From: JANQPA01 sp964628385
GTDB taxonomy: Bacteria; Bacteroidota; Bacteroidia; Chitinophagales; Saprospiraceae
Length of the DNA stretch: 41,800 nucleotides
Assembly: GCA_964628385.1 (NCBI GenBank)
Contig: CAZVOD010000037.1
Span: 1 to 41,800, forward strand
Direction: 5' to 3'
Numbering within the stretch: position 1 is the first letter of the stretch; every line of letters starts with the position of its first letter. Below the pieces are notes generated by a model, which saw only the letters and a list, made by a program, of their open reading frames with translations, had not been told where the DNA came from and searched no databases. Below are positions 35,206 to 41,800 of this stretch, piece by piece. The position numbers and the translations under genes are program-made.

Positions 35206-37473
35206 ATGGAGCGTATCCATTATCCACTTATGTATTTTGAATTGAAAGATGATTTAGTGCTCGGTTTATTGGTGGGCACTACTTATCAGATGGTAGATGG
35301 GGATTTGAAAAAAATAAAGGCCACGCTGCAGGATTATCTCAAGCAGCAGTATCGCAAATATGATACGTATCCTTTTTTTGATATAGACGAACCACGTTTA
35401 AAGGTTATCAATGTAACGATACGGCCAGCATACAGGGATGACAGCAGCTCTTTTCCTTTCAGTTACGAGACGGAAGTGCCGATTCCGATCATTTACGGAG
35501 AGACTGATCAAGGGTATTACGAATGTTTTTTACCGCTTTTCAACCAGAGTTTTTACTATTACGACCCACAGCAATTTGAGTCGTTGGTACAGCATTTTGC
35601 CATTAATATTCTAAATCAGCTACCGCCGGAAAGTTTGTTTCGGTATATGCAATACCCCAAACCCAAGATGGACACCGTGACTTTACGGGTTAATTATGAT
35701 CGGGAATACGACTGGCAGAAAATGCACTACAACAGAGAATACCAGACGTTAAACAGGCTCGCCGAGAAATTTCCCATCCCTAAAAATGCCAGGAGAAATA
35801 CTTCGGCCCTTCCGGAAGCGGCCTGGGAACTAGAAGATAAGGTAGCCGAAGTCTTTGACAAGCTAGTTTCCACCAATTCAAATGTTATCATCACTGGTAA
35901 TTCGGGAGTGGGTAAAAGTGCCGTTTTGCGGCAAGTTATCAAAAAAGTAACCCAACATTTTAAGCGCAATAAAATTGAAAAATCATTTTGGCGCATTATG
36001 CCGCAGCGCATCACAGCTAGTTCTAAATACCTTGGCGAATGGCAGCAAACAGTAGAAAACCTCATCAATGAGCTGTCTATGGCTAATGGAGTCCTTTGGA
36101 TCATCGATATGATTCAGCTGCTGGAGGAGGGCGGTGCAGGCCCAGAAGATAGTGTGGCGGCCTTTTTGATGACCTACTTACAGCATGGTCGCTTACAATT
36201 GATTGGAGAGGCCACCCCGGCCCAGTTAGAAAGCATGCGGCGGCTATTACCGGGCTTTGTAGAAACTTTCCAAATTGTACAGATTGACGAACTGCCGGAG
36301 CCAAAGGTACAGGCTATACTAGATAAGTTTGTTCAGTATGTCCACCAAAAGTATAAGATTGATATTCCAGATAATGCCATGAGCATATCTTACCGGCTGC
36401 TAAAGAGGTATTATCCTTACGAAAGCTTTCCAGGCAAGGGCATTAAATTTTTGGGACAGTGCCTCAATGAAGCCAACCTCAACAAAGAAAGTGTAATTAA
36501 CCAAGAAATGGTAATCAGCACTTTTGTAAAAAATACAGGCTTGCCAGAATTGTTGCTCAGGGATGATCAGCTGCTCAATGTGGAGGAACTCAATGCGCAT
36601 TTCAACGGAGAAATTATCGGCCAACCCTCTGTAGTGGATAAGCTTACTGAAGTAGTAAAAATATTCAAAGCCGGGCTGAATAACCCACACAAACCCATCG
36701 CTACCTTCCTTTTTGCTGGGCCTACTGGTGTTGGTAAAACAGCCAGTGCTAAAGCATTAGCCGATTACTTTTTTGGTAAGGGGCAGAAAAAATTCCCCCT
36801 CATCAGAATTGATATGAGTGAATTTCAACATCCCAGCCAGATTACCCGACTCATTGGCTCTGGACGGGAAGTAGGCCAGTTGGTAAAAGAAATCCGGGAA
36901 AAGCCTTTCTCCGTTTTACTTTTAGATGAAGTAGAAAAAGCAGACCTTTCTATTTTTGATGCTCTGCTGACTGTTTTAGATGAAGGACTGCTGGTAGATG
37001 CTTATGGTCGAACGACCAACTTTAGAAATACGATAATTATTATGACTTCCAATCTGGGAGCCAGCAATCAAAAGTCCATAGGATATAAGCAAACTACCGA
37101 CGCCACTGTTAAGTATCTGTCTTCTATAGAAAAGCACTTCCGACCCGAATTTGTTAACCGGATTGATAGCGTAGTGCTCTTTAACCCTCTCTCAAAAGAA
37201 GATATCCGTAATATAACGCTCAAAGAGCTCAAGGCCTTACAAAAGCGGGAGGGCTTTATGAAAAGAAGGTTAAGCCTTTCCTTCAGCGATGCGCTCATTG
37301 ATCAGTTAGCTTCTATTGGTTTTGATGAAAGGTATGGTGCCCGGCCTTTGCAAAGGGCCATTGAGCAAACGCTAATTGATCCCATGGCTCGCTGGCTTTT
37401 AGAAAATCCAAAAGCGGAAGACCAGCATGTCTTTTTGGATTATGATGGATTATTGATTGTTAAAGAGGCCTAA
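35206..37473 (+). CDS. Double AAA+ Clp-like ATPase with degenerate first domain
   Basis: A 755-residue Hsp100-type protein. Residues 1-200 are a beta-rich region unlike the Clp N-domain. AAA domain 1 has Walker A GNSGVGKS (231-238), but its Walker B is ID-M (Asp301-Met302) in VLWIIDMIQLL, without the catalytic Glu, and no RRF arginine finger is seen at LLPGFVETFQ. Domain 2 is intact: Walker A GPTGVGKT (505-512), Walker B LLLDEVEKAD (574-575), sensor IIIMTSNLGAS, and HFRPEFVNRID. There is no ClpB middle domain. A KSIGY segment (625-627) sits where ClpA has its ClpP-docking IGL loop. It starts 31 bases after the rRNA methyltransferase and ends 2 bases before the DUF819 gene. Confidence 0.87.
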   Translation: MERIHYPLMYFELKDDLVLGLLVGTTYQMVDGDLKKIKATLQDYLKQQYRKYDTYPFFDIDEPRLKVINVTIRPAYRDDSSSFPFSYETEVPIPIIYGETDQGYYECFLPLFNQSFYYYDPQQFESLVQHFAINILNQLPPESLFRYMQYPKPKMDTVTLRVNYDREYDWQKMHYNREYQTLNRLAEKFPIPKNARRNTSALPEAAWELEDKVAEVFDKLVSTNSNVIITGNSGVGKSAVLRQVIKKVTQHFKRNKIEKSFWRIMPQRITASSKYLGEWQQTVENLINELSMANGVLWIIDMIQLLEEGGAGPEDSVAAFLMTYLQHGRLQLIGEATPAQLESMRRLLPGFVETFQIVQIDELPEPKVQAILDKFVQYVHQKYKIDIPDNAMSISYRLLKRYYPYESFPGKGIKFLGQCLNEANLNKESVINQEMVISTFVKNTGLPELLLRDDQLLNVEELNAHFNGEIIGQPSVVDKLTEVVKIFKAGLNNPHKPIATFLFAGPTGVGKTASAKALADYFFGKGQKKFPLIRIDMSEFQHPSQITRLIGSGREVGQLVKEIREKPFSVLLLDEVEKADLSIFDALLTVLDEGLLVDAYGRTTNFRNTIIIMTSNLGASNQKSIGYKQTTDATVKYLSSIEKHFRPEFVNRIDSVVLFNPLSKEDIRNITLKELKALQKREGFMKRRLSLSFSDALIDQLASIGFDERYGARPLQRAIEQTLIDPMARWLLENPKAEDQHVFLDYDGLLIVKEA

Positions 37474-37475
37474 TC

Positions 37476-38600
37476 ATGCTTTGGACTCTAATTCATATTT
37501 TGATTATTTTGCTTGTCCCTATTGCCAGCTACCAAATAGTAAAGCGGCTGAATAGCCGTCTGCTAAGCCCAGTAGTATTCTGTTATGCTACTGGCATTGG
37601 CCTTAGAAACCTCAGTAGTTTTCCGGTAGATGAAGGCCTTACCCAGACGCTGTACGAGGGATGCATTGTTCTGGCCATTCCAATGTTGCTCTTTTCTGCT
37701 AATTTATTTCACACTATTAAATACGCCGGAAAGGGGCTTCTTTCTTTTTTACTTTTTATGGCTGTTTCTATTCCAGCTGTGGGTATTACCGCTATCTTAT
37801 TTTTTAGTGAAACACCCTACATTTCAGTCATTGCCGGGATGATCATAGGTATTTTTACAGGTGGTACTCCCAATGGAAATGCAGTAGGCATAGCACTTGG
37901 CGCTCCCAGCGAAGTAAACCTGCTGGTCAATGGGGCAGATACCCTGATCGGAGCCCCCTACTTGTTGTTCTTAACTTCATTAGCCCCCGTAATTTTTGCC
38001 TACTTACTGCCTGCTTTTGATCCTAATCAAAAACAAGCAGAAGCCCAGGAAATGGAAACCGATCAGTTAGCATTCCCTGATGTTTTGTATGGCACTGGGC
38101 TGGCCATATTGATATTAGCTACCAGTGCTGGTTTAAGCATTTTATTTACGGGATCGCTGGCTAATGAGACCTTACTAATTCTCTTACTAACCACATTTAG
38201 TATTGCAGCATCTACATCTACACGAATTCGTAAATGGAAAGGCACTTTTCTGACTGGCGAGTACTTATTACTGGCCTTTTGCGTAGCTCTGGGCCTGAAT
38301 GCCGACTTGATAGCAATCATTGATCGTGGCCTAGATGTATTTAGCTTCTACACGGTTGCCTTCTTTGTAACCTTAATCTTGCACCTCCTACTGGCTATTC
38401 TTTTCAGAATTGATAGAGATACTTATTTAATCAGCTCTACTGCCGCCTTTTATGGACCTGTATTTATTGGCCAAATTGCCACTACTATCAATAATAGAGG
38501 TATAATTCTTATAGGTATGGCCCTAAGTATCTTTGGCCTGGCTATTGGGAATTATGTTGGCCTTGGCTTGGCTTGGCTGATCGCTTACTGGCTGGAGTAA
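37476..38600 (+). CDS. DUF819 family integral membrane protein
   Basis: A 374-residue protein with about ten transmembrane helices, of the DUF819 (YjcL-like) family. The GGTPNGNAVGIALG segment in the middle and LLVNGADTLIGAPYLLFL are the polar, probably substrate-contacting, loops; they recall the GGTGN-type hairpins of sodium-coupled transporters. A hydrophilic loop rich in Gln and Glu (QKQAEAQEMETDQ) divides the protein in two halves that could be an inverted repeat. The transported substrate is not known. The start follows the ATPase stop by 2 bases, so the pair is translationally coupled. Confidence 0.88.
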   Translation: MLWTLIHILIILLVPIASYQIVKRLNSRLLSPVVFCYATGIGLRNLSSFPVDEGLTQTLYEGCIVLAIPMLLFSANLFHTIKYAGKGLLSFLLFMAVSIPAVGITAILFFSETPYISVIAGMIIGIFTGGTPNGNAVGIALGAPSEVNLLVNGADTLIGAPYLLFLTSLAPVIFAYLLPAFDPNQKQAEAQEMETDQLAFPDVLYGTGLAILILATSAGLSILFTGSLANETLLILLLTTFSIAASTSTRIRKWKGTFLTGEYLLLAFCVALGLNADLIAIIDRGLDVFSFYTVAFFVTLILHLLLAILFRIDRDTYLISSTAAFYGPVFIGQIATTINNRGIILIGMALSIFGLAIGNYVGLGLAWLIAYWLE

Positions 38601-39071
38601 CTGGCTTTCTATTTTCGATTATATCAGACTCGTTTCCGCCATTAAAAGGTCAATCCTATATACTTTCATAAAAGCTCAGTAATTGAAAAAATTTAATGTA
38701 CCGTTAGCATTTATTCTTTCTACTCACACCCAAGCCTTAAAAGAGATTAACTCAAATCATGTATCTTTTAACACAATTTCTTTAAAGTGTCAAAAGATAT
38801 GAAGTTACATCACAAACCCAACTTTTTTCGATCTAGAAGATAGATAGCTATCTATTTCCTAACTCCCAGGAGCCCGTACAATAAGCCATACAAGTAAAAA
38901 CTTTACTTATATACAATTTAATTTACTCATGTTAAATGTTAAATTTCATACTTTTTGAGGCATCGCTTTGAAAAAAAAAAAATGACTTACTTTTGTAATG
39001 AACGAAATGGCCATACGTTCAAGGGGATTGCCGAAAACCTTAATAGGTGGAAAATATTTAGAGTATTTAAA
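38601..39071. other. 471-bp intergenic region before the peptide gene
   Basis: No gene supported. It holds a perfect 16-base palindrome, ATAGATAGCTATCTAT (38840-38855), about 110 bases before the -33 box of the peptide promoter, and the promoter itself at 38967-38995. No terminator for the DUF819 gene could be found. Confidence 0.5.
38967..38995 (+). promoter_or_regulatory. Strong Bacteroidota-type promoter for the peptide gene
   Basis: TTTG (38967-38970), a 17-base spacer that is almost all A, and TACTTTTG (38988-38995) match the -33 and -7 boxes. Transcription near 39002 leaves a 70-base leader before the ATG at 39072, and excludes an earlier in-frame ATG at 38955. Confidence 0.6.
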
Positions 39072-39221
39072 ATGAAGTTAAGTAGAATGCTATCTCTAAT
39101 ATTGCTCCCATTATTTATCTGTAGTTTTTCCGTTCTTAATGCTAGTTCTGATCGTCCTTGTACTTCAGGGAACTGTTATTACGATTATGTAGAGAAAGAT
39201 TGCTATGATTGGAATGATTAG
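39072..39221 (+). CDS. 49-residue secreted Cys-containing peptide
   Basis: A small exported peptide: basic start (MKLSRM), hydrophobic core (LSLILLPLFICSFSVL), small residues at the cut (NAS) and a mature part of about 24 residues (SSDRPCTSGNC then YYDYVEKDCYDWND). The mature part has three Cys, four Tyr/Trp residues clustered with Asp/Glu, and a strongly negative charge. An in-frame ATG at 38955 lies before the promoter and is rejected. The DUF4221 propeller lipoprotein gene follows after 130 bases. In Bacteroides, short exported peptides of the NVEALA type precede similar beta-propeller lipoproteins; this one lacks the NVEALA motif, so it would be an analogue and not a member. Function unknown. 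Confidence 0.6.
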   Translation: MKLSRMLSLILLPLFICSFSVLNASSDRPCTSGNCYYDYVEKDCYDWND

Positions 39222-39280
39222 ACTATTTGGGCTGTTGTAACGCCTGAGATTGGCGACGAAAACTAAATTATTTATTTCTT

Positions 39281-39313
39281 CAAGCTATCTGGCAATGTCT
39301 GCTAGATAGCTTG
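39281..39313 (+). other. 14-bp hairpin between peptide and lipoprotein genes
   Basis: Arms 39281-39294 and 39300-39313 pair at all 14 positions, one as a G-T wobble, around an ATGTC loop. No T-run follows, so it could stabilise the 3' end of the peptide transcript or attenuate readthrough into the lipoprotein gene. Confidence 0.55.
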
Positions 39314-39351
39314 CTTGCCACTTATATTATTGAACGATTAATACAATAGAT

Positions 39352-40467
39352 GTGCGGTATTTGAGCTGTTTCTTTTTGCTTATTGTTTTGTTCTCTTGTC
39401 AGCCAGATGGTGATGATTCAGTATATACCCTCCAGCCTATCAAAGAGGTGTCTTTACCACTTGATCAATTTACAGATAATCAGCCCCTTACACTCAAATA
39501 TTTTGATAATGGCGAAAAAGAATACTTGTATTGGGTCAATAAACCACTCAATAGGATTCTGATTTATGATCTTAATGAAGCAAAATTAGTAAAGGAATTG
39601 AAGTTTGCACGGAAAGGGCCTAACTCCATTCGTGAAATATCAGGCTTAACTATCCTAGGGCCTGATAATATTATAATTGATTCCAATACCCCGGGAAAGC
39701 TCCTTCAAATTGATCAATCCGGTACCATTCAAGACGTTTTAACTTTTAGTGGAGAAGAGCTCGCTCTTAATAATATCGTGAATATTAGGTCAAATTTCAA
39801 GAATGATGTTTATCGCCTTAAGAATGGCGAGTTGATTGTGCCCAATAGGTTTCCTTATCTTGACCAGCCACCATCTGAAGAAGAGCTTAAGCAGTATCCT
39901 CTATTTACAATGGTAAATCCTAACGATAATACCTTTCAGGGTTTACCGATTTATCTGCCTTTCGATTACTTTAGCGACGGAATGCCTACTTTTACCAAAA
40001 CTTCTTGCTTTGATGGCCAGGCAATTTATTACTCGTTTGAGTGTACTAATCGGGTGTACAAAACCGATGATTTTGAAAATATTCAGAGTAGCAGGGTTGC
40101 CAGCCAGTATGCTCCTCAGCGTTTTGAGCCTTTTTACAGGAGTGAGCCTTTTAGGTATTTTTCAGAAAACTTTACTTATCGAAACCTTTTTTTCGACTCC
40201 TACAGAAATGTATTTTACCGCATTGCGAAATTACCTTACAACGAAAAGGTCCCTGACATGCAGAAAGAATTTGAATATCCAACGAATTTCTCTGTTATCA
40301 TTTTCAATAAAAAGCTAGAAGTACTGGGAGAAACAACTTTCCGAAATGAAAAACTCTCTATGGACAATATGTTTGTAGGTCGAGATGGTCTTTATATTTC
40401 CACTGCTCATCCTGATCATCCCAATTTGAAAGAGAATGAAGTTACATTTAAGGTGTACACATTTTGA
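39352..40467 (+). CDS. DUF4221-type beta-propeller lipoprotein
   Basis: A 371-residue lipoprotein from a GTG start at 39352: signal peptide with lipobox VLFSC (Cys16), then a six-bladed-propeller pattern in repeats of about 50-60 residues, including KYFDNGEKEYLYWVNKPLNR, ISGLTILGPDNIIIDSN, LKNGELIVPNRFP, FDGQAIYYSFECTNRVYKT, NLFFDSYRNVFYRIA and FVGRDGLYIST. The match to DUF4221 is by pattern. Such lipoproteins are surface or periplasmic, and no enzymatic residues are apparent. The small secreted peptide is 130 bases upstream on the same strand, with a hairpin between. An overlapping ATG in another frame at 39350 codes for only a few residues. Confidence 0.78.
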   Translation: MRYLSCFFLLIVLFSCQPDGDDSVYTLQPIKEVSLPLDQFTDNQPLTLKYFDNGEKEYLYWVNKPLNRILIYDLNEAKLVKELKFARKGPNSIREISGLTILGPDNIIIDSNTPGKLLQIDQSGTIQDVLTFSGEELALNNIVNIRSNFKNDVYRLKNGELIVPNRFPYLDQPPSEEELKQYPLFTMVNPNDNTFQGLPIYLPFDYFSDGMPTFTKTSCFDGQAIYYSFECTNRVYKTDDFENIQSSRVASQYAPQRFEPFYRSEPFRYFSENFTYRNLFFDSYRNVFYRIAKLPYNEKVPDMQKEFEYPTNFSVIIFNKKLEVLGETTFRNEKLSMDNMFVGRDGLYISTAHPDHPNLKENEVTFKVYTF

Positions 40468-40482
40468 TGTAAGTGAAGACTT

Positions 40483-40502
40483 AGAGCGTATTTGGAATTT
40501 GC
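40483..40502 (+). repeat. 20-base match to the flank of palindromic copy B
   Basis: AGAGCGTATTTGGAATTTGC agrees at 17 of 20 positions with AGAGCGTGTTTGGATTTTAC at 33731-33750, just outside the palindrome at 33754. A CATAGCA follows at about 40536, as at the centre of copy B. It may be a half copy of a related element, cut before the IS66 remnant. Confidence 0.4.
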
Positions 40503-40624
40503 TTTTGATGCCGAAAATGCATTTAGGATGATAACATAGCATCTCTTAGCACTTTAATCGTATCCGCCCACTACACTCCACCTTTCCTGCATAGTATATA
40601 GCGCCTAGCTTTGTTCAAAAAAAC

Positions 40625-40897
40625 ATGAGAAGAACAAGTATCGAGGAGCGTCGGGCGCATATTGCGGCCTGGCAGGACAGTGGTCAAAGTAAGAAGGCGT
40701 ACTGTGAATTACAAGGTCTGAGCTATGGTACCTTCATCAGTTGGTTAAAAAAAGAAGAGGTGGTGAGTTCAGATTTCATTGGGCTGTCTGCTCCATTGGG
40801 TGGTGCGCACCTGATTATCGAACTCCCCGACGGGGTATTTGTGCATTATTCGGGTGGGCTCAGTGTAGCTTTATTTCAATCGCTGAGTCATGTTTGA
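40625..40897 (+). CDS. tnpA: IS66 accessory protein TnpA (helix-turn-helix)
   Basis: A 90-residue IS66 accessory protein, needed with TnpB for transposition of IS66 elements. The start RRTSIEERRAHIAAWQDSGQ and the SKKAYCELQGLSYGTFISWLKK helix-turn-helix are typical of the family's first gene. The C-terminal half (LIIELPDGVFVHYSGG) is the usual short beta segment. It overlaps tnpB by 8 bases through an ATG inside the stop region, as in intact IS66 elements. The gene itself looks intact. Confidence 0.88.
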   Translation: MRRTSIEERRAHIAAWQDSGQSKKAYCELQGLSYGTFISWLKKEEVVSSDFIGLSAPLGGAHLIIELPDGVFVHYSGGLSVALFQSLSHV

Positions 40898-41237
40898 TCG
40901 CTCGCGGTTATATTATTTGTATAGCCAGCTCTGTGACATGCGTAAAAGTTTTCACACCCTAGCGGCCCTGGTGAATGGTCAAATGAAACTGGATGTACTC
41001 AGCGGTGCCGGCTTTGTTTTTATCAACAAGCGGCGTACCCATTTGAAGCTGCTCATCTGTGAAGAGGACGGATTTAGTTTGTACTACAAACGCCTGGAGC
41101 GGGGTACTTTTGAGCATTCTATTACAGGAGCGAACCAGCAAATCAGCTATACCAAATTGCTATTGATCTTACAGGGTATAGAGACGAAAAAAGTGATAAA
41201 AAGGAAGCGTTTTAAGCTAGAAAAAGTTGGGCAATAA
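40890..41237 (+). CDS. tnpB: IS66 accessory protein TnpB
   Basis: A 115-residue TnpB of the IS66 family (Orf2, DUF1153-like). Recognised by SQLCDMRKSFHTLAALV, VFINKRRTHLKLLICEEDGFSLYYKRLERGTFE and the basic end RKRFKL. The LKLL...GFSLYYKRLERG core is the family signature. Its role in transposition is not fully known. It overlaps tnpA by 8 bases and ends 25 bases before the tnpC start, so the three-gene order is kept. Confidence 0.9.
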   Translation: MFDRSRLYYLYSQLCDMRKSFHTLAALVNGQMKLDVLSGAGFVFINKRRTHLKLLICEEDGFSLYYKRLERGTFEHSITGANQQISYTKLLLILQGIETKKVIKRKRFKLEKVGQ

Positions 41238-41262
41238 GTGCCGAGTGTTGTATTTTAAATGC

Positions 41263-41556
41263 ATGGAAATGAGCGATTTAATAGCTGAAAATAAAGCATT
41301 AAAAGGTCAGATTGCAGACTTGCAATTTCAGCTGGCCCAGTTGCAGATCAATAAAGGGCTGAATATGACTTTCATTGATTTCATCAACCAATATCGTATA
41401 GCGCGGTTTAAGGAACTGGTTAATAGTGAAAAAGTTGAGCACTTAAGCCTTTCGGGGCTTGCTCATGAGAGCGGCTTCAACTCCAAATCAACCTTTAACC
41501 GTGTGTTCAAAAAAATGGAAGTAAAAAGTCCTTCATCTTACCTAAAAGAGTCCTAA
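41263..41556 (+). pseudogene. Chimera: IS66 tnpC start joined to AraC DNA-binding end
   Basis: A 97-residue frame with two unrelated parts. Residues 1-28 (MEMSDLIAENKALKGQIADL, then QFQLAQLQ) are the coiled-coil start of an IS66 TnpC transposase. From about INKGLNMTFIDFINQYRI on, it is the second half of an AraC/XylS regulator: KELVNSEKVEHLSLSGLAHE and SGFNSKSTFNRVFKKMEVKS form the second helix-turn-helix and the recognition helix. The join is at about 41345, in frame, with no stop. It looks like the result of a deletion running from inside tnpC into a neighbouring araC-type gene. Whether a protein with dimerising coil plus DNA-binding helix is made is unknown. Confidence 0.75.
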
Positions 41557-41651
41557 TACATGAATCGGGTCGTCTCAAAACATGAATTGAGTCGCTCAAC
41601 CAACTAAAATGTGAGATGTTTGTCCTGAACATTAATTTAAAGCAACAGGTC

Positions 41652-41800
41652 ATGCGTACATTTCTCGTATTTATCTTATTAACAATAGGTTCTGTAACAA
41701 TAGGATTTTCACAACCCAATGAAGAATCAAAAATTACAAAGGCTATTGAAAGCTACATCACTCAAAATGGTTTTTCAGGTACTATTTTAATCGCCAATCA
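41652..41800 (+). CDS. Exported serine hydrolase, probable beta-lactamase fold (partial)
   Basis: Only the first 49 codons are inside the window, the gene running off the right edge. A signal peptide (FLVFILLTIGSVTIGFSQ) is followed by ITKAIESYITQNGFSGTILIAN, which resembles the start of class C beta-lactamase-like hydrolases (FSGTVLVAKNG-type). The catalytic Ser-x-x-Lys would lie outside the window. AraC-type regulators and such hydrolases are often neighbours in Bacteroidota, so the AraC fragment before it may have belonged to the same locus. Confidence 0.6.
   Translation, partial: MRTFLVFILLTIGSVTIGFSQPNEESKITKAIESYITQNGFSGTILIAN

Larger units (their letters stand above)
40606..41345 (+). 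mobile_element. IS66-family remnant
   Basis: The order tnpA-like, tnpB and the first codons of tnpC is the IS66 plan. The long tnpC body and the right end are missing; the sequence runs into an AraC gene fragment at about 41345. Neither inverted terminal repeat could be identified with confidence. A TAGCTTTG box (40606-40613) lies 11 bases before tnpA. Confidence 0.8.

Noticed and set aside
38840..38855. 16-base palindrome as a regulator-binding site
   Set aside because: It is built of simple TAGA repeats and lies over 100 bases from the promoter, so chance is likely; listed only as a note in the intergenic entry.
38955..39071. Longer reading frame for the secreted peptide (88 residues)
   Set aside because: The first ATG lies before the -33/-7 boxes, and only the ATG at 39072 gives a signal peptide at the N-terminus.

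Overview
The window reads as a chromosomal segment of a Gram-negative member of the Bacteroidota, most likely a Cytophagales-type marine or soil bacterium. The basis is the gene families (DUF3822 next to rsmD, DUF6438, DUF5117/DUF4953 metalloprotease, DUF4221 propeller lipoprotein, DUF4369/TlpA-like thiol protein, a 2055-residue alpha-2-macroglobulin), a moderately AT-rich base composition, A-rich leaders without strong Shine-Dalgarno sequences, and -7 elements of the Bacteroidota type TAnnTTTG. The genus cannot be fixed from sequence alone.

Layout. 1-5.6 kb: a small membrane protein, a Tat/lipoprotein amidase, an OmpA-type lipoprotein with a DUF6438 lipoprotein, a small basic exported protein, a cohesin-like secreted protein and a SixA-type phosphatase. 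5.6-6.3 kb: a scar made of a 165-bp palindromic element, the 3' end of an Lrp/AsnC regulator and the 3' end of a methionine gamma-lyase-type enzyme, the two genes having lost their facing 5' halves. 6.4-16.2 kb: an SDR dehydrogenase converging on a long minus-strand run, argS-glnS-pyrR-pyrB followed by a 744-residue secreted coiled-coil protein and a thioredoxin-fold protein. 16.5-21.1 kb: a PPP-family phosphatase, a bactofilin / membrane protein / DUF3822 / rsmD run, and tsaD. 21.2-29.9 kb: a DUF697-like/SHOCT membrane protein, the alpha-2-macroglobulin, an FAD oxidoreductase and a YjbR protein. 30.0-31.0 kb: a GNAT acetyltransferase, then a broken lon 5' end joined to a small membrane protein. 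31.1-38.6 kb: a large metalloprotease, a second palindromic element of the same family, an RlmI-type rRNA methyltransferase, and a two-gene unit of an unusual Clp-like double AAA+ ATPase and a DUF819 membrane protein. 38.6-41.8 kb is accessory: a 49-residue secreted Cys-containing peptide with its own promoter followed by a DUF4221 lipoprotein, then an IS66 remnant (tnpA, tnpB, start of tnpC) fused in frame to the DNA-binding end of an AraC regulator, and the start of a probable beta-lactamase-fold hydrolase.

Most of the window is housekeeping (translation, pyrimidine synthesis, tRNA and rRNA modification). The most unusual content is the secreted peptide plus propeller lipoprotein pair, the ATPase with a degenerate first AAA domain, the two related palindromic elements, and three junctions (lrp/megL, lon, IS66/araC) where deletions have joined gene ends. 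No tRNA, rRNA or CRISPR array was seen.
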